DNA of 14,241 nucleotides. Source: CAYOHP01 sp964403795 [NCBI: uncultured bacterium] (GTDB lineage: Bacteria; Muiribacteriota; UBA6191; CAZXTJ01). The stretch's first letter is position 1. Every line of letters begins with the position of its first letter. Position numbers and translations under genes: made by a program. A model generated the notes under the pieces. It searched no databases. It worked only from the letters and a program-made list of their open reading frames with translations, and had not been told where the DNA came from. The stretch is from the NCBI GenBank assembly GCA_964403795.1, contig CAYOHP010000036.1, positions 1 through 14,241 on the forward strand. The letters run 5' to 3'. Below, piece after piece: positions 13,507-14,241 of the stretch.

Positions 13507-13523
13507 GGCGCCCCTGGGGCACC
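13507..13523. terminator. Compact inverted repeat between convergent genes
   Basis: GGCGCCCCTGGGGCACC fills most of the 22-bp gap between the kinase stop and the hydrolase stop. GGCGCC and GGCACC can pair with one mismatch around CCTGG. Its position suits a bidirectional terminator, but it has no T-run and is short. Confidence 0.3.
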
Positions 13524-13528
13524 GGGGA

Positions 13529-14241
13529 TCAGCCGGCGAGGTCGCGTACCACGGCCGCCACCTCGGGCCGGGGGACCGGGCCGAAGAGGATGGAGCGCAC
13601 CAGGTTCCGCTTCGAGAGGTCGCCCCGGGAAGCGAGCCAGAGCCCGAGGGGCTCCCTGCCGAGCACCCGCCGGGTGATCTCGGCGATGTCCAACCCCTCG
13701 GCGTGGAGGGCTCGGACCTGCTGTTCCAGGGAACGGAAGTGGTCGAGCTTGGACCGGAGGGCCACCCGGCCTCCGGTGGGGCAGGGACGGTGGGCGCAGT
13801 AGAGAGCGTCGAAGTCGAGGTCGACCAGGCGCGCCAGGGAGGCGACGGTGGCGGCGAAGTCCTCGTCACCCCGGAACAGCTTCACCTTCTCCGCCAGGAA
13901 GGCGTCGCCGGAGAAGAGCCATCCCTGCCCGGCCTCGAACAGCACCACCTGGTCCTCGCAGTGTCCGGGTGCGGGCAGGACCTGGAAGCGGTAGCGGTCG
14001 GTCTCGATCTCCGGCGCCAGGCTGCCCAGGCGGGCGGTGGGGGCCGGGCCCCAGACCACGGCCTGGTAGAAGCGGGTCGAGAAGCCGCGGGCGACCAGCT
14101 CGCGGGTGGCGGGCGCGGCGTCCACCGGGAGTCCGGCGCGTTGCAGGGCGGCAGCCCCGCCCGAGTGGTCCTCGTGGTGGTGGGTGATGGCGACCCTCGC
14201 CACTCCCTCCGATCGGGCGAACTCGAGGACCGGCGCGGTAT
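13529..14241 (-). CDS. Metallo-beta-lactamase-fold hydrolase, 5' end cut by window edge
   Basis: The reading frame is open to the edge of the window, so the N-terminus is missing. Visible metal-binding motifs are THHHEDH (HxHxDH), the histidine of PGHCED, the aspartate of FSGDAF and the histidine of YCAHRP, a complete set for two zinc ions. A C-terminal region (about the last 70 residues, RSKLDHFRSLEQQV onward) resembles the winged-helix-like tail of LACTB2 or glyoxalase-II-like hydrolases. Conserved-looking sequence (LEFARSEGVARVAI) precedes the GTG at 14203, so that codon is not the true start. It converges with the kinase with 22 bp between stops. Likely a general thioester, lactone or phosphodiester hydrolase; the substrate is unknown. 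Confidence 0.88.
   Translation of the reverse strand, partial: TAPVLEFARSEGVARVAITHHHEDHSGGAAALQRAGLPVDAAPATRELVARGFSTRFYQAVVWGPAPTARLGSLAPEIETDRYRFQVLPAPGHCEDQVVLFEAGQGWLFSGDAFLAEKVKLFRGDEDFAATVASLARLVDLDFDALYCAHRPCPTGGRVALRSKLDHFRSLEQQVRALHAEGLDIAEITRRVLGREPLGLWLASRGDLSKRNLVRSILFGPVPRPEVAAVVRDLAG

Noticed and set aside
11648-13522. A 624-codon minus-strand frame opposite the second kinase
   Set aside because: It is an Arg/Pro-rich shadow of the kinase gene with no motif and no start signal.

Overview
The window is very GC-rich (about 70% by eye) with strong third-position G/C bias, densely coded on both strands. It shows no tRNA, rRNA, CRISPR array, transposase or phage gene. Two transmembrane Ser/Thr protein kinases, a pair of prokaryotic RING-like membrane proteins, a sterol-desaturase-family enzyme and a metallo-RiPP (ribosomally made, modified peptide) locus suggest a large-genome bacterium of a signalling-rich lineage such as Myxococcota, Planctomycetota, Acidobacteriota or a related uncultured phylum. 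The sequence alone does not decide between these.

Layout, left to right. On the minus strand (82-3054) lies a 990-aa kinase with a large extracytoplasmic domain. Directly upstream of it (3047-3292) is the decayed remnant of a second kinase that keeps a good ribosome binding site and start codon. Diverging from it, on plus, are a secreted coiled-coil protein (3426-4304) and a ROK-family sugar kinase (4400-5377). The ROK gene runs stop-to-stop, with no gap, into the minus-strand RiPP locus.

The RiPP locus is the most interesting part. A 116-aa secreted precursor (7131-7481) carries three 25-residue Cys-rich repeats with the core CSGKCNGKC. It is followed one base later by a single polypeptide that fuses a DUF692 multinuclear non-heme iron oxidase (MNIO, HvfB-like) to a DUF2063 (HvfC-like) partner. 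The conserved N-terminus of the maturase lies upstream of the first ATG/GTG/TTG in its frame, so it probably starts at a CTG coupled to the precursor stop. Relatives make copper-binding bufferins and related metallophores, so copper binding or homeostasis is the expected role. A sterol-desaturase-family membrane enzyme (7615-8370) lies upstream on the same strand.

On plus, two tandem paralogues (8630-9409, 9442-10293) each have an N-terminal Cys/His RING-like zinc site followed by two membrane segments. On minus, an XRE-type regulator (10498-10980) is followed three bases later by an unrecognised 55-codon ORF (10327-10494). A second transmembrane kinase (11155-13506, plus) diverges from the regulator across a short AT-richer region with a candidate promoter and a 20-bp-phased direct repeat. 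A metallo-beta-lactamase-fold hydrolase cut by the right window edge (13529-14241, minus) ends the window.

A recurring GCTAC-N-N-T element lies 8 to 32 bases before five gene starts on both strands. It looks like the local -10 element, and two of the transcripts it predicts would be leaderless or nearly so.
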